Shown here: one piece after another, positions 40,160-51,833 of the stretch
Position numbering within the stretch: the stretch's first letter is position 1
Layout: each line of letters begins with the position of its first letter
NCBI RefSeq assembly: GCF_018336155.1
Contig: NZ_JAGYHF010000001.1
Span: 558,001 to 622,000, forward strand
From: Pseudomonas rustica
GTDB taxonomy: Bacteria; Pseudomonadota; Gammaproteobacteria; Pseudomonadales; Pseudomonadaceae
Length of the DNA: 64,000 nucleotides
Direction: 5' to 3'
The notes under the pieces: generated by a model
Database searches by the model: none
The model's input: only the letters and a program-made list of their open reading frames with translations
What the model was told of the DNA's origin: nothing
Made by a program: the position numbers and the translations under genes

Positions 40160-40788
40160 GGATTCAACTCCTCCAGTCCAGCCTGTTGCCACGCTTTGAA
40201 GGCGGGCCATTGGTAGACGGTTTCAACATAGGCTTCGTCGGCGGCCGGCAGCTTCACCTGATAGGTACGCAGGCGCACGGCGATCGGTGCGAAAAAAGCA
40301 TCGGCCAGACTGACGCGACCGAACAGGTACGGCCCGCTCTCGGTGGCGGCGTCACGGCATTCGGCCCACAGCGCGAGCATGCGTTCGATATCGACCTTCA
40401 CTTCTGGCGGCACCGGATTGAGCGGCGCGTCATGACTGAGGTTGAACGGCATATGATTGCGCATGGCGAAGAAGCCGCTGTGCATTTGTGCGCAAGCGGA
40501 TCGGGCCTGAGCGCGGGCGAAAATGTCGCTCGGCCAGAGTTGCTCGGACGGGAACTGTTCGGCCAGGTATTCGGCAATCGCCAGCGAATCGGCAACCGTG
40601 CCGCGCGAGGTTTGCAGCAGCGGCACCTTGGCGGTCGGCGAATGCTTGAGCAGCCGCTCGCGGGTGTCGGGCTTGCCGAGCTTGATCAGTTCTTCGGTGT
40701 AAGGAGCGCCGGTCAGTTCAAGCGCCAAGGCAGCGCGCAGAGACCAGGAGGAAAGCAGTTTGTCGCCGATGATCAGGTGCAAGGACAT
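40156..40788 (-). CDS. Glutathione S-transferase family protein
   Basis: A 210-residue cytoplasmic protein of the GST superfamily. The N-terminal thioredoxin-like fold starts MSLHLIIGDKLLSSWSLRAA. The glutathione-site Pro and the DSLAIAEYLAEQF segment mark the N domain, and an all-helical C domain with YLFGRVSLADAFFAPIAVRL follows. The SSWSLR context suggests a Ser in the active position. The class and the substrate cannot be told; maleylacetoacetate isomerase-like and others are possible. Its stop overlaps the Nudix start, so they form an operon. Confidence 0.88.
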   Translation of the reverse strand: MSLHLIIGDKLLSSWSLRAALALELTGAPYTEELIKLGKPDTRERLLKHSPTAKVPLLQTSRGTVADSLAIAEYLAEQFPSEQLWPSDIFARAQARSACAQMHSGFFAMRNHMPFNLSHDAPLNPVPPEVKVDIERMLALWAECRDAATESGPYLFGRVSLADAFFAPIAVRLRTYQVKLPAADEAYVETVYQWPAFKAWQQAGLEELNP

Positions 40789-40841
40789 GGTGTGGCGCCT
40801 TTTCGTCAGAGGAAAGCTTCAAAACTTGCTGTGTCTGAACC

Positions 40842-41060
40842 ATCGCTTTCGCGGGCAAGCCCGCTCCCACAGTGATTGAGGTCGTTCACAAACGTTGTGT
40901 ACACCCCAAAACCTGTGGGAGCGGGCTTGCTCGCGAAGAGGTCGGCCCATTCAACATTGATGTTGCCTGACAGGTCGCCATCGCGAACAGGCTCACTCCT
41001 ACAGGGGATCTGTGGCGTTCACAAAACTACTGTGGGAGCCAGCCTGCTGGCGATGCAGGC
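40842..41060. repeat. Cluster of REP arms
   Basis: At least one lone arm (40842-40872, GGGCAAGCCCGCTCCCAC end), one full pair with a decayed right arm (40914-41003), and a further arm TGTGGGAGCCAGCCTGCTGG at 41031-41050. The gap between the GST start and the argJ stop contains little else. Confidence 0.75.
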
Positions 41061-41079
41061 GACTCGGTCTCAGGTTAGA

Positions 41080-42297
41080 TCAAGTGCGGTATTCAGCGTT
41101 GATCTTCACATACTCATGCGACAGGTCGGTGGTCCAGATGGTTTCGCTGCATTCGCCGCGACCCAGTTCGATGCGGATGGTGATTTCTTCCTGTTGCATC
41201 ACTGCCGAGCCTTGCGCCTCAGTGTAGGTCGCCGCGCGCGCGCCACGGCTGGCGATGCACACGTCGCCGAGGAACACGTCGATTTTGCTCACGTCCAGAT
41301 CGGGCACGCCGGCACGACCGACGGCCGCCAGAATACGGCCCCAGTTCGGGTCGGAGGCGAACAGTGCGGTCTTGATCAGCGGCGAGTGCGCCACAGTGTA
41401 GCCAACGTCCAGGCACTCCTGATGGTTGCCGCCGCCATTCACTTCAACGGTGACAAACTTGGTCGCGCCTTCGCCGTCACGCACAATGGCCTGAGCCACG
41501 TCCATGCACACTTCGAACACCGCTTGCTTCAATTTGGCGAACAGTTCGCCCTCAGCGCGGGTGATTTCCGGCAGTGCAGCCTTGCCGGTAGCGATCAGCA
41601 TGCAGCAGTCGTTGGTCGAGGTGTCGCCGTCGATGGTGATGCGGTTGAACGACTTGTTGGCGCCGTCGAGCATCAAATTGTGCAGCACGTCGCGGGAGAC
41701 TTTGGCGTCAGTGGCGATGTAACCGAGCATGGTCGCCATGTTCGGACGGATCATGCCCGCGCCTTTGCTGATGCCGGTGACGGTGATGGTCACGCCGTCA
41801 TGCTGGAACTGGCGGCTGGCACCTTTTGGCAAGGTGTCAGTGGTCATGATGCCGGTGGCAGCGGCTTCCCAGTTGTTTTCCGAGAGATCGTCCAGCGCAG
41901 CTTGCAGCGCGCCTTCGATTTTCTCGACCGGCAGCGGCTCGCCGATCACACCGGTGGAGTACGGCAGAATCTGGCTGGCATCGACGCCGGTCAGCTCAGC
42001 CAGTCTGGCGGTGGTGCGCTCGGCAGCGGCCAGGCCCGGCTCGCCGGTGCCCGCGTTGGCGTTGCCGGTGTTGGTCAGCAGATAACGCACGGCGTTCTGT
42101 ACGCGTTGCTTCGCCAGAATCACCGGCGCGGCACAAAAGGCGTTCAACGTGAACACGCCGGCCACGGTCGAACCTTCGGCGCAGCGCATCACAACGACAT
42201 CTTTGCGCCCAGGGCGCTTGATGCCGGCCGAGGCGATACCGAGTTCAAAACCGGCAACCGGGTGCAACGTTGGCAAAGGACCAAGACCAACAGCCAT
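41080..42297 (-). CDS. argJ: Bifunctional glutamate N-acetyltransferase/amino-acid acetyltransferase
   Basis: Makes N-acetylglutamate and recycles the acetyl group from N-acetylornithine in the cyclic arginine biosynthesis route. The 405 residues contain the autocleavage site in [15 protein letters not shown]: cleavage before Thr189 leaves the Thr as the nucleophile of the mature enzyme. Length is standard. Located between secA and a GST gene as an independent unit, 122 bases after secA. It contrasts with the arcDABC genes at the left end, which degrade arginine. Confidence 0.96.
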   Translation of the reverse strand: MAVGLGPLPTLHPVAGFELGIASAGIKRPGRKDVVVMRCAEGSTVAGVFTLNAFCAAPVILAKQRVQNAVRYLLTNTGNANAGTGEPGLAAAERTTARLAELTGVDASQILPYSTGVIGEPLPVEKIEGALQAALDDLSENNWEAAATGIMTTDTLPKGASRQFQHDGVTITVTGISKGAGMIRPNMATMLGYIATDAKVSRDVLHNLMLDGANKSFNRITIDGDTSTNDCCMLIATGKAALPEITRAEGELFAKLKQAVFEVCMDVAQAIVRDGEGATKFVTVEVNGGGNHQECLDVGYTVAHSPLIKTALFASDPNWGRILAAVGRAGVPDLDVSKIDVFLGDVCIASRGARAATYTEAQGSAVMQQEEITIRIELGRGECSETIWTTDLSHEYVKINAEYRT

Positions 42298-42360
42298 GAA
42301 TGCGCTCCTTACTCAATGATGTCAGCACCGCCACGCGCAGCGACGGTGGTTTAAATGGCA

Positions 42361-42395
42361 AAACGCCGCGACGGCATAAGCCGGTCGCGGCGCGG
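42361..42395 (-). terminator. Probable intrinsic terminator after secA
   Basis: CGCCGCGAC and GTCGCGGCG pair around an eleven-base loop; on the minus strand TTTTG follows. It lies 25 bases beyond the secA stop. Confidence 0.8.
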
Positions 42396-42419
42396 GTATT
42401 TCAGCAGTGATAACGGGTT

Positions 42420-45155
<2,736 letters not shown>

Positions 45156-45462
45156 ATCGGCAGGATCTTCCACACTAAAGGGATGGAGGGCGGCCCCGTG
45201 AGTCGCCCGAGCAGCCCTCATGGCCGCATGCGAACGAGCATTCTACCCGGAAACGGTGGTGAGGAAAGTGGCGATGTTCCACGATGCTGGCACTGCGCTT
45301 TGACGGGGCTCACTTAAAATAGGGGCGTTTTGCTCAACTTCAAGTCGTACGGAAAAGAAGTTAGTCGTTGATTTAATGGGTAAAGCAGGGGCAATTGCAA
45401 TGGGCGAGTGAAAAGTCCGCTTTCTGCTACCATGGCGTTTCTGTCACTTCAGGTGTTCGATC

Positions 45463-45918
45463 ATGGCATTTCGCCCTCTTACGGCCAGAGCACCCGCCGT
45501 TCTGCTTCGCGAAGCCAAACCGCTCAAGGCCATCCTCGGCCATGCCCAACGACTGGGGCATTTGCAACGCCTGCTCGAAAGCCAACTGCAACCCGCCGCC
45601 CGCGAGCATTGCCATGTGGCCTCGTGGCGTGAGGGCAGTCTGTTGCTGATTGTCACCGATGGTCATTGGGCCACGCGTCTGCGTTACCAGCAAAAGCGTT
45701 TGCAGCGCCAGTTGCAGATGTTCGATGAGTTCGCCAGTTTGACGCGGATTCTGTTCAAGGTGCAGCCGCCGACGATTCAGCGGGCGGTGGTGGGCAATAC
45801 GATGGATTTGTCGACGGATGCTGCGGCGACGATTCAGGCGACGGCGGACGGGATCAGTGATCCGGGGTTGCGCGCGGCGCTGGAACGGCTGGCGGCGCAC
45901 GCTAAAGACAAGTCCTGA
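45463..45918 (+). CDS. dciA: DciA family protein (DUF721), putative helicase loader
   Basis: DciA is the ancestral bacterial partner that helps load the replicative helicase DnaB, replacing DnaC/DnaI. The 151 residues start MAFRPLTARAPAVLLREAKP and contain the KH-like DUF721 core WREGSLLLIVTDGHWATRLR. The unstructured tail is Ala-rich. Position beside secA matches PA4405-type genes in pseudomonads, as I recall it. Divergent from secA with a 307-base gap that carries no other gene. Confidence 0.88.
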   Translation: MAFRPLTARAPAVLLREAKPLKAILGHAQRLGHLQRLLESQLQPAAREHCHVASWREGSLLLIVTDGHWATRLRYQQKRLQRQLQMFDEFASLTRILFKVQPPTIQRAVVGNTMDLSTDAAATIQATADGISDPGLRAALERLAAHAKDKS

Positions 45919-45928
45919 CACCGCCCTT

Positions 45929-46020
45929 TGTAGGAGCTGAGCTTGCTCGCGAAAGCGGTGTGTCATTCAACCTATGTTGTGTCTGACATGACGCCTTCGC
46001 GAGCAAGCTCTGCTCCTACA
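45929..46020. repeat. REPIN-like inverted REP pair between dciA and the ATPase gene
   Basis: TGTAGGAGCTGAGCTTGCTC arm and complement GAGCAAGCTCTGCTCCTACA. Convergent genes end on both sides. Confidence 0.9.
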
Positions 46021-46029
46021 AAAGCAGGA

Positions 46030-47517
46030 TCAGCGGCGTTTGCTGCCGCCTAGTAAAGAGCCCATCAGGCCGCGCACCAGTTGTTTGCCGAGGTTGTTCG
46101 CGGCTTGGCGCATCGCGGATTTCAGTGCCTGCCCAGCGGCGGTGCCGAGGAATTCTCCGGCTCTGTCAGCGAGACTTGGCTCTTCAGCCGCAGGTTTACC
46201 GGCAGGTGTCTCAGCCTCCGGCGCCAGGCCTTTGCGCCCCATGAGGATTTCATACGCCGACTCGCGATCAATTGGCTTGTCATACCGTCCCTTGAACGGC
46301 GAGCCGGCGATCAGCGTGGTGCGTTCGGTCTCAGTCAACGGCCCAATCCGCGATTGCGGCGGCGCCACCAGCACACGCTGCACCATCTCTGGCGTGCCCT
46401 TCTCTGCCAGCGTGCCGACCAGCGCCTCGCCGATCCCCAGCTCCGTCAGCACCGACAACGTATCGAACGCCGGATTCGGCCGGAAGCCGTCCGCCACCGC
46501 GCGCAGGGATTTCTGTTCCTTGGCGGTGAACGCGCGCAGACCGTGCTGGATGCGCAAACCGAGCTGCGCCAACACGTCATCGGGCAAATCCGCCGGCGAC
46601 TGCGTGACGAAATACACGCCAACGCCTTTCGAACGGATCAAGCGCACCACCTGCTCCAGCCGCTCCTGCAAAGCCTTCGGCGTATCGCCAAACAACAAAT
46701 GCGCCTCATCGAAAAACAGCGCCAGCAGCGGTTTGTCGGCGTCGCCGCGCTCTGGCAACTGCTCGAACAGTTCGGCCAGCAGCCACAGCAGGAACGTCGC
46801 GTAAACCTTCGGCGCTTCATGCACCAGACGACTGGCGTCGAGCAAATGAATACGCCCACGGCCATCAGCGGCCGGTTGCAGGATGTCTTCAAGTTGCAGC
46901 GCCGGCTCGCCGAACAAAGCTTCCGCGCCCTGCTGCTCGAGGGTCGCCAAACGGCGCAACAGCGCCTGACTGGAACCGGTGGTCATCAGCGCGGCGTCTT
47001 CGCCCAACAGCTGCGGATTTTCCTTGAGGTGATTGAGCAGCGCTTTCAGATCTTTCAGATCCAGCAACAACAACCCTTCGCGGTCAGCGACCTTGAACGC
47101 CGCGTACAGCGCCGACTGCTGACTGTCGGTGAGTTCCAGCAGGCTGCCGATCAGCAGCGGGCCCATTTCACTCAGCGTGGTGCGCAGTGGATGACCGGAT
47201 TCACCGTGGATATCCCACAAGGTCACCGGATAAGCCTGCGGCGTGTAATTGAGCCACGGCATACCGGCGATGCGCTCGGCGATCTTGCCCTGCGGGTTGG
47301 CGGCGGCACCGAGGCCGCACAAATCGCCCTTGATGTCAGCGGCGAACACCGCCACGCCGGCATCACTGAACGCTTCAGCCAGACGCTGCAAGGTCACGGT
47401 TTTACCGGTACCGGTCGCGCCGGCGATCAGCCCGTGACGGTTCGCCAGGCGCATGGCCTGGCCAATCGGTTGCCCCGTGAGATCGGCGCCGATTACGAGT
47501 TGCGATGAGTCAGGCAT
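46030..47517 (-). CDS. HerA-like ATPase, DUF853 family
   Basis: A 495-residue protein of the FtsK/HerA superfamily of DNA-pumping or helicase-like ATPases. Walker A GATGTGKT is near residue 36 and Walker B LFFDEAHLLF about residue 270. A Ser/Thr-Gln-Ser segment (VTQSPADLPDD) contributes sensor residues. The C-terminus is Lys/Arg-rich (GGSKRR). Starts at 47517 (MPDSSQLVIGADLTG) since this opens the HerA-like domain; longer frames are possible. No NurA or Sir2-type partner lies nearby, so it is not part of a HerA defence pair visible here. The role is unknown. Confidence 0.85.
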   Translation of the reverse strand: MPDSSQLVIGADLTGQPIGQAMRLANRHGLIAGATGTGKTVTLQRLAEAFSDAGVAVFAADIKGDLCGLGAAANPQGKIAERIAGMPWLNYTPQAYPVTLWDIHGESGHPLRTTLSEMGPLLIGSLLELTDSQQSALYAAFKVADREGLLLLDLKDLKALLNHLKENPQLLGEDAALMTTGSSQALLRRLATLEQQGAEALFGEPALQLEDILQPAADGRGRIHLLDASRLVHEAPKVYATFLLWLLAELFEQLPERGDADKPLLALFFDEAHLLFGDTPKALQERLEQVVRLIRSKGVGVYFVTQSPADLPDDVLAQLGLRIQHGLRAFTAKEQKSLRAVADGFRPNPAFDTLSVLTELGIGEALVGTLAEKGTPEMVQRVLVAPPQSRIGPLTETERTTLIAGSPFKGRYDKPIDRESAYEILMGRKGLAPEAETPAGKPAAEEPSLADRAGEFLGTAAGQALKSAMRQAANNLGKQLVRGLMGSLLGGSKRR

Positions 47518-47703
47518 TTTGTCACCCATGGTTAATCTTTGATTCGCTTTGGCCGATAGATAAAACGTGAACCTGGCTGAAAAGTCGGTAGGACATTTCC
47601 CTAAGGAGAGACGGAAATATTCACGTGTACTCACCCTTGCCCATAGTGCGCGCCTTTATAAAAGCACGCCCAGGACATTAAGACCTTAGCGGAACCCCAA
47701 GCC

Positions 47704-49593
47704 ATGAACAAAAATCTGCGCTTCAGCCATAAAATTTTGCTTGCCGCCGCCCTCATCGTCATCGCCGCTTTCGCCTCGTTTACGCTGTACAACGACTGGT
47801 TGCAGCGCAACGCGATCCGCGATGACCTGAACAACTATCTCAACGAGATGGGCGAAGTCACTGCCGGAAACATTCAAACCTGGCTCAACGGTCGCATCCT
47901 GCTGATCGAAAACGCCGCCCAGAACATCTCGATCAACCCCGAGCCCGCCAACGTCGCCAGCCTGCTGGAACAGAAAACCCTGACCTCGACGTTCATGGCC
48001 ACCTACCTCGGCGACGCCACCGGCCACTTCACCATCCGCCCGGACACGAAGATGCCAGAGGGTTTCGATCCACGGGTGCGCCCTTGGTATAAAGGTGCCG
48101 AAGGCAGCAGCACCTCGACCCTGACCGAACCGTACATCGATGCGGCCACAGGCCAGTTGATCATCTCCATCGCCACCGCCTCGAAAAAGGCCGGCCAAAG
48201 CGTCGGCGTGGTCGGCGGCGATCTGAGCCTGCAATCGCTCATCGACACCCTCGCCGCCCGAGATTTTGACGGCATGGGTTATGTGTTTTTGGTCAGCGCC
48301 GACGGCAAGATCCTCGTGCACCCGGACAAGGCCTTGGTGATGAAATCACTGAAAGACGCCTTCCCGCAGGACACCCCGCGCATCAGCGGCGACTTCAGCG
48401 AAGTCACCGTCGATGGCAAAACCCGCATCGTCACTTTCGCGCCGATCAAAGGCTTGCCGTCGGTGAACTGGTACATCGGCCTGTCCGTAGATAAAGATCA
48501 GGCGTTCGCCATGCTCAGCGAATTCCGCACCTCGGCGGTGATTGCGACGGTGATCGCGGTGGCAATCATCCTCGCGCTGCTCGGCATGCTGATCCGCATT
48601 CTGATCCAGCCGCTGCACGTAATGACCCGCGCCATGGAAGACATCGCCGACGGCGAAGGCGACCTGACCAAACGCCTGACCATCGTCAATAACGATGAAT
48701 TTGGTGTGTTGGGCACCGCGTTCAACCGTTTCGTCGAGCGCATTCATGGCTCGATCCGCGAAGTGTCGTCGGCCACCGGGCAAGTCAACGAAGTTGCGCT
48801 GCGCGTGGTCGCCGCGTCGAACTCGTCGATGTACAACTCCGATCAGCAAGCCTCGCGCACCAGCAGCGTCGCCGCAGCGATCAATCAACTTGGCGCCGCC
48901 GCTCAGGAAATCGCCCGCAATGCCGCGCAGGCTTCGAACCAGGCCAGCGATGCGCGTGGCCTCGCCGAAGACGGCCAGCAAGTGGTGGATCGCAGCATCA
49001 AGGCGATGAATCAGCTGTCGAGCATGCTCAGTGCGTCGAGCAGCAACATCGAGTCGCTGAACAGCAAAACCGTGAACATCGGCCAGATTCTTGAAGTGAT
49101 CACCAGCATCTCCCAGCAAACCAACCTGCTGGCGCTCAACGCCGCGATCGAAGCGGCGCGTGCCGGTGAGGCCGGGCGTGGCTTTGCGGTGGTGGCGGAT
49201 GAAGTGCGCAACCTCGCGCACCGCACGCAGGAATCGGCGCAGCAGGTGCAGACGATGATCGAGGAGCTGCAAGTCGGCGCCCGGGAGTCGGTCAGCACCA
49301 TGAGTGAAAGTCAGCGTCACAGTCAGGACAGCGTCGAGATTGCCAACCTTGCCGGCGAGCGTTTGAACAGCGTGACCTTGCGGATTGGCGAGATTGACGG
49401 GATGAACCAGTCAGTTGCGACGGCGACGGAAGAGCAGACGGCGGTGGTGGAGTCGATCAATGTTGATATCACCGAGATCAATACGCTGAACCAGGAAGGG
49501 GTGGAAAACCTGCAGGCGACGTTGCGGGCGTGTTCAGATCTGGAACAGCAGGCTTCGCGGTTGAAGCAGTTGGTGGGTAGTTTCAGGATTTAA
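47704..49593 (+). CDS. Methyl-accepting chemotaxis protein, amino-acid dCACHE type
   Basis: A 629-residue transmembrane chemoreceptor. It has helix 1 (about 10-30), a periplasmic dCACHE domain (about 35-270), helix 2 (about 280-300), HAMP (about 300-352) and a long signalling domain. The hairpin tip is [20 protein letters not shown]. The dCACHE has [12 protein letters not shown], then EPYIDAATG, which fits the amino-acid-binding motif of PctA-like receptors. There is no CheR-binding tail. Likely senses amino acids, plausible beside arginine genes elsewhere in the window, but ligand not proven. Confidence 0.92.
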   Translation: MNKNLRFSHKILLAAALIVIAAFASFTLYNDWLQRNAIRDDLNNYLNEMGEVTAGNIQTWLNGRILLIENAAQNISINPEPANVASLLEQKTLTSTFMATYLGDATGHFTIRPDTKMPEGFDPRVRPWYKGAEGSSTSTLTEPYIDAATGQLIISIATASKKAGQSVGVVGGDLSLQSLIDTLAARDFDGMGYVFLVSADGKILVHPDKALVMKSLKDAFPQDTPRISGDFSEVTVDGKTRIVTFAPIKGLPSVNWYIGLSVDKDQAFAMLSEFRTSAVIATVIAVAIILALLGMLIRILIQPLHVMTRAMEDIADGEGDLTKRLTIVNNDEFGVLGTAFNRFVERIHGSIREVSSATGQVNEVALRVVAASNSSMYNSDQQASRTSSVAAAINQLGAAAQEIARNAAQASNQASDARGLAEDGQQVVDRSIKAMNQLSSMLSASSSNIESLNSKTVNIGQILEVITSISQQTNLLALNAAIEAARAGEAGRGFAVVADEVRNLAHRTQESAQQVQTMIEELQVGARESVSTMSESQRHSQDSVEIANLAGERLNSVTLRIGEIDGMNQSVATATEEQTAVVESINVDITEINTLNQEGVENLQATLRACSDLEQQASRLKQLVGSFRI

Positions 49594-49604
49594 GATCAAA
49601 AGCT

Positions 49605-49866
49605 TTACCCCCTCACCCCAGCCCTCTCCCCCAAGGGGGCGAGGGGGAAAGGGAGCAGATCTTCAAGCCTTTCAAAACCTGAGTTCACCTCAGGTCTCTC
49701 AAGTCGGCGTACCTCCAACATCCCCCCCAATCAGTCCCCTCTCCCTGCGGGAGAGGGTGGGGGGCTCTTCAAAACCTGAGTTCACCTCAGGTCTCTCAAG
49801 TCGGCGTACCTCCAGCATCCACCTCGGTCAGTCCCCTCTCCCTCGGGAGAGGGCTAGGGTGAGGGG
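49605..49866. repeat. Tandem 97-bp duplication with CCCTCTCCC hairpins
   Basis: A leading copy of the CCCTCTCCC-type hairpin at 49605-49655 is followed by two near-identical 97-base units, 49671-49767 and 49768-49864. Each begins TTCAAAACCTGAGTTCACCT and ends in a CCCTCTCCCT/GGGAGAGGG stem. Units differ at a few bases in their second half. It fills the gap between the chemoreceptor and the glycosyltransferase gene. Confidence 0.9.
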
Positions 49867-49951
49867 CCGCTTCAGCGCGGATTCCGACCGAACCATCCAT
49901 TGCGCACATAGGTCAACCAAGGGAGTACCACGCAGCGGAGGGTTGATCACC

Positions 49952-51064
49952 GTGCACATCGCCGACATCACCATGTTTTACGCCCCGGCCAGCGGTGGCG
50001 TGCGCACGTATCTGGATGCCAAACATCGTCGTTTGGGCTTCAAACCCGGCATTCGCCACAGCCTGCTGATCCCCGGCGCCCGCTTCGGCGAACACGACGG
50101 CGTTTACACGGTTCCCGCCCCCGCCCTGCCCTTCGGCAAAGGCTATCGCTTCCCGCTGCGCCTCGCGCCGTGGCGAAACGTCCTGCAGAATTTGCAGCCC
50201 GATCTGATCGAAGTCGGCGATCCCTACCTCACCGCGTGGGCCGCACTGGATGCCCGACGGCAACTGGATGTGCCGGTGATCGGCTTTTATCACTCGGATC
50301 TGCCGCTGCTGGTCGGCAATCGCATGGGCCATTGGGTTACGCCGAATGTCGAAGCGTATGTCACCAAGCTTTACGGCAACTTCGACCGAGTGCTCGCGCC
50401 AAGTCAGGTGATGGCCGACAAGCTCACCGGCCTCGGGGTGCGCAATGTCTTCGTGCAGCCGCTGGGCGTCGATCTGCAAACCTTTCACCCCGAGGCCCGC
50501 GACCCGAATCTGCGCGCAGAACTGGGCATCGCCGACGACACCCGCCTACTGATCTACGCCGGGCGCGGTTCAAAAGAGAAAAACCTGCCAGTGCTGCTCA
50601 AATGCATGCAACGCCTCGGCCCGCGCTATCACTTGCTGCTGGTCGGCTCGTCGATGCCCGCCGTGGTGCCGGACAATGTCAGCGTGATAGATGAATTCTG
50701 TCCGGCACCGCGCGTCGCGCAATTGATGGCCAGCGCCGATGCGCTGATCCATGCCGGCGATCAGGAAACCTTCGGCCTGGTGATTCTCGAAGCCATGGCC
50801 TGCGGCATTCCGGTGGTGGCGGTGGCGGCCGGGGCATTTGAAGAGATCGTCAACGAATCCTGCGGTTTGCTCTGCACACCGAATAATCCACAGGCGATGG
50901 CCAATGCCGTGCGCGAAGTGTTCAGTCGCGGCACTGTGAAACTGGGCGAGCAAGCGCGACAGCACGTTGAACAGCATTACGCGTGGGACACGGTGGTCGA
51001 CAGTTTGCTCGGCCACTATCACGCCGTCCTCGGCCATGCGCTGCCCAAGGTGGCCAATGGCTGA
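49952..51064 (+). CDS. Glycosyltransferase, GT4-like family
   Basis: A 370-residue GT-B-fold glycosyltransferase. It begins VHIADITMFYAPASGGVRTY (GTG start, GGAGGG nine bases upstream), with the donor-binding ETFGLVILEAMACGIPVVAV motif (E-x7-E) near the C-terminus and RLLIYAGRGSKEKNL for the phosphate loop. The acceptor may be a lipid or polymer; resemblance to GT4 mannosyl or glycolipid-type enzymes is only general. Its 3' end overlaps the deacetylase gene by eight bases. It is the first gene of a three-gene unit. Confidence 0.85.
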   Translation: MHIADITMFYAPASGGVRTYLDAKHRRLGFKPGIRHSLLIPGARFGEHDGVYTVPAPALPFGKGYRFPLRLAPWRNVLQNLQPDLIEVGDPYLTAWAALDARRQLDVPVIGFYHSDLPLLVGNRMGHWVTPNVEAYVTKLYGNFDRVLAPSQVMADKLTGLGVRNVFVQPLGVDLQTFHPEARDPNLRAELGIADDTRLLIYAGRGSKEKNLPVLLKCMQRLGPRYHLLLVGSSMPAVVPDNVSVIDEFCPAPRVAQLMASADALIHAGDQETFGLVILEAMACGIPVVAVAAGAFEEIVNESCGLLCTPNNPQAMANAVREVFSRGTVKLGEQARQHVEQHYAWDTVVDSLLGHYHAVLGHALPKVANG

Positions 51065-51833
51065 GGCGCTGAATCGCCCCGCCGTGTTGTTGGTGCTGCA
51101 TGACGTGGCACCGTCGACGTGGGCGGATTACCAACCGTTTGTCGAAGCCGTCGACGCGCTGGGCAGCGTGCCGATGACCTGGCTGGTCGTCCCCGATTTC
51201 CATCGGCACAACGCCCTCGACGAGCATCCGGCGTTTTGCCGACTGCTTGATGAGCGTGTTGCCCGCGGCGATGAGTTGGCCTTGCACGGTTTTTTCCATG
51301 ACGATCAGGAACCCGGCCCAACCAGTCCGCGCGACTGGTTCATGCGCCGCGTTTACACCCACGAAGGCGAGTTTTATCGTTTGTCCCGCGAAACCGCCCT
51401 CGCCCGTCTGCGCGATGGCATCGAAGTCTTCCAGCGCCACGACTGGCCGTTGCACGGGTTCGTCGCCCCGGCGTGGTTGATGAGCGACGGCACCCGCCAA
51501 GCCCTGCGTGAATTACCGCTGAGCTACACCAGTGATCCACAGCATCTTTATCGATTGCCGGATTTCACCGCCATCGACGCGCCGGGTCTGGTCTGGAGTG
51601 CCCGCAGCGCCTGGCGTCGCGGTTTATCGAAAATTGTCAGTGAGCAGCGGCAACAGCGTTGGCGCCAGGCGCCGGTGATTCGGCTAGGCTTGCACCCAGT
51701 GGACATGCGCCACGGTTTTTCCCGCGATTACTGGCTGCACACCTTGCAGCAACTACTGAATGAAGGACGCGTACCGATGACCAAAATCCACTGGCTCGCC
51801 CAACAGCGCGGTCAATTGGGATCCGCTGCATGA
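51057..51833 (+). CDS. DUF2334 polysaccharide deacetylase-like protein
   Basis: A 258-residue cytoplasmic protein with the deacetylase-like core: VLLVLHDVAPSTWADYQPF near the start (a metal-binding His-Asp pair), ELALHGFFHDD in the middle and APAWLMS further on. Family members usually hydrolyse N-acetyl groups from sugars with a metal ion, though this subfamily is not characterised to my knowledge. It overlaps both neighbours (8 and 4 bases), so it is translated in coupling with them. The obvious idea is that it deacetylates the product of the upstream glycosyltransferase. Confidence 0.8.
   Translation: MAEALNRPAVLLVLHDVAPSTWADYQPFVEAVDALGSVPMTWLVVPDFHRHNALDEHPAFCRLLDERVARGDELALHGFFHDDQEPGPTSPRDWFMRRVYTHEGEFYRLSRETALARLRDGIEVFQRHDWPLHGFVAPAWLMSDGTRQALRELPLSYTSDPQHLYRLPDFTAIDAPGLVWSARSAWRRGLSKIVSEQRQQRWRQAPVIRLGLHPVDMRHGFSRDYWLHTLQQLLNEGRVPMTKIHWLAQQRGQLGSAA

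Noticed and set aside
46030..47517. HerA-type phage-defence system
   Set aside because: No NurA, Sir2 or other effector gene is adjacent; the neighbours are a helicase-loader-like gene and a chemoreceptor.
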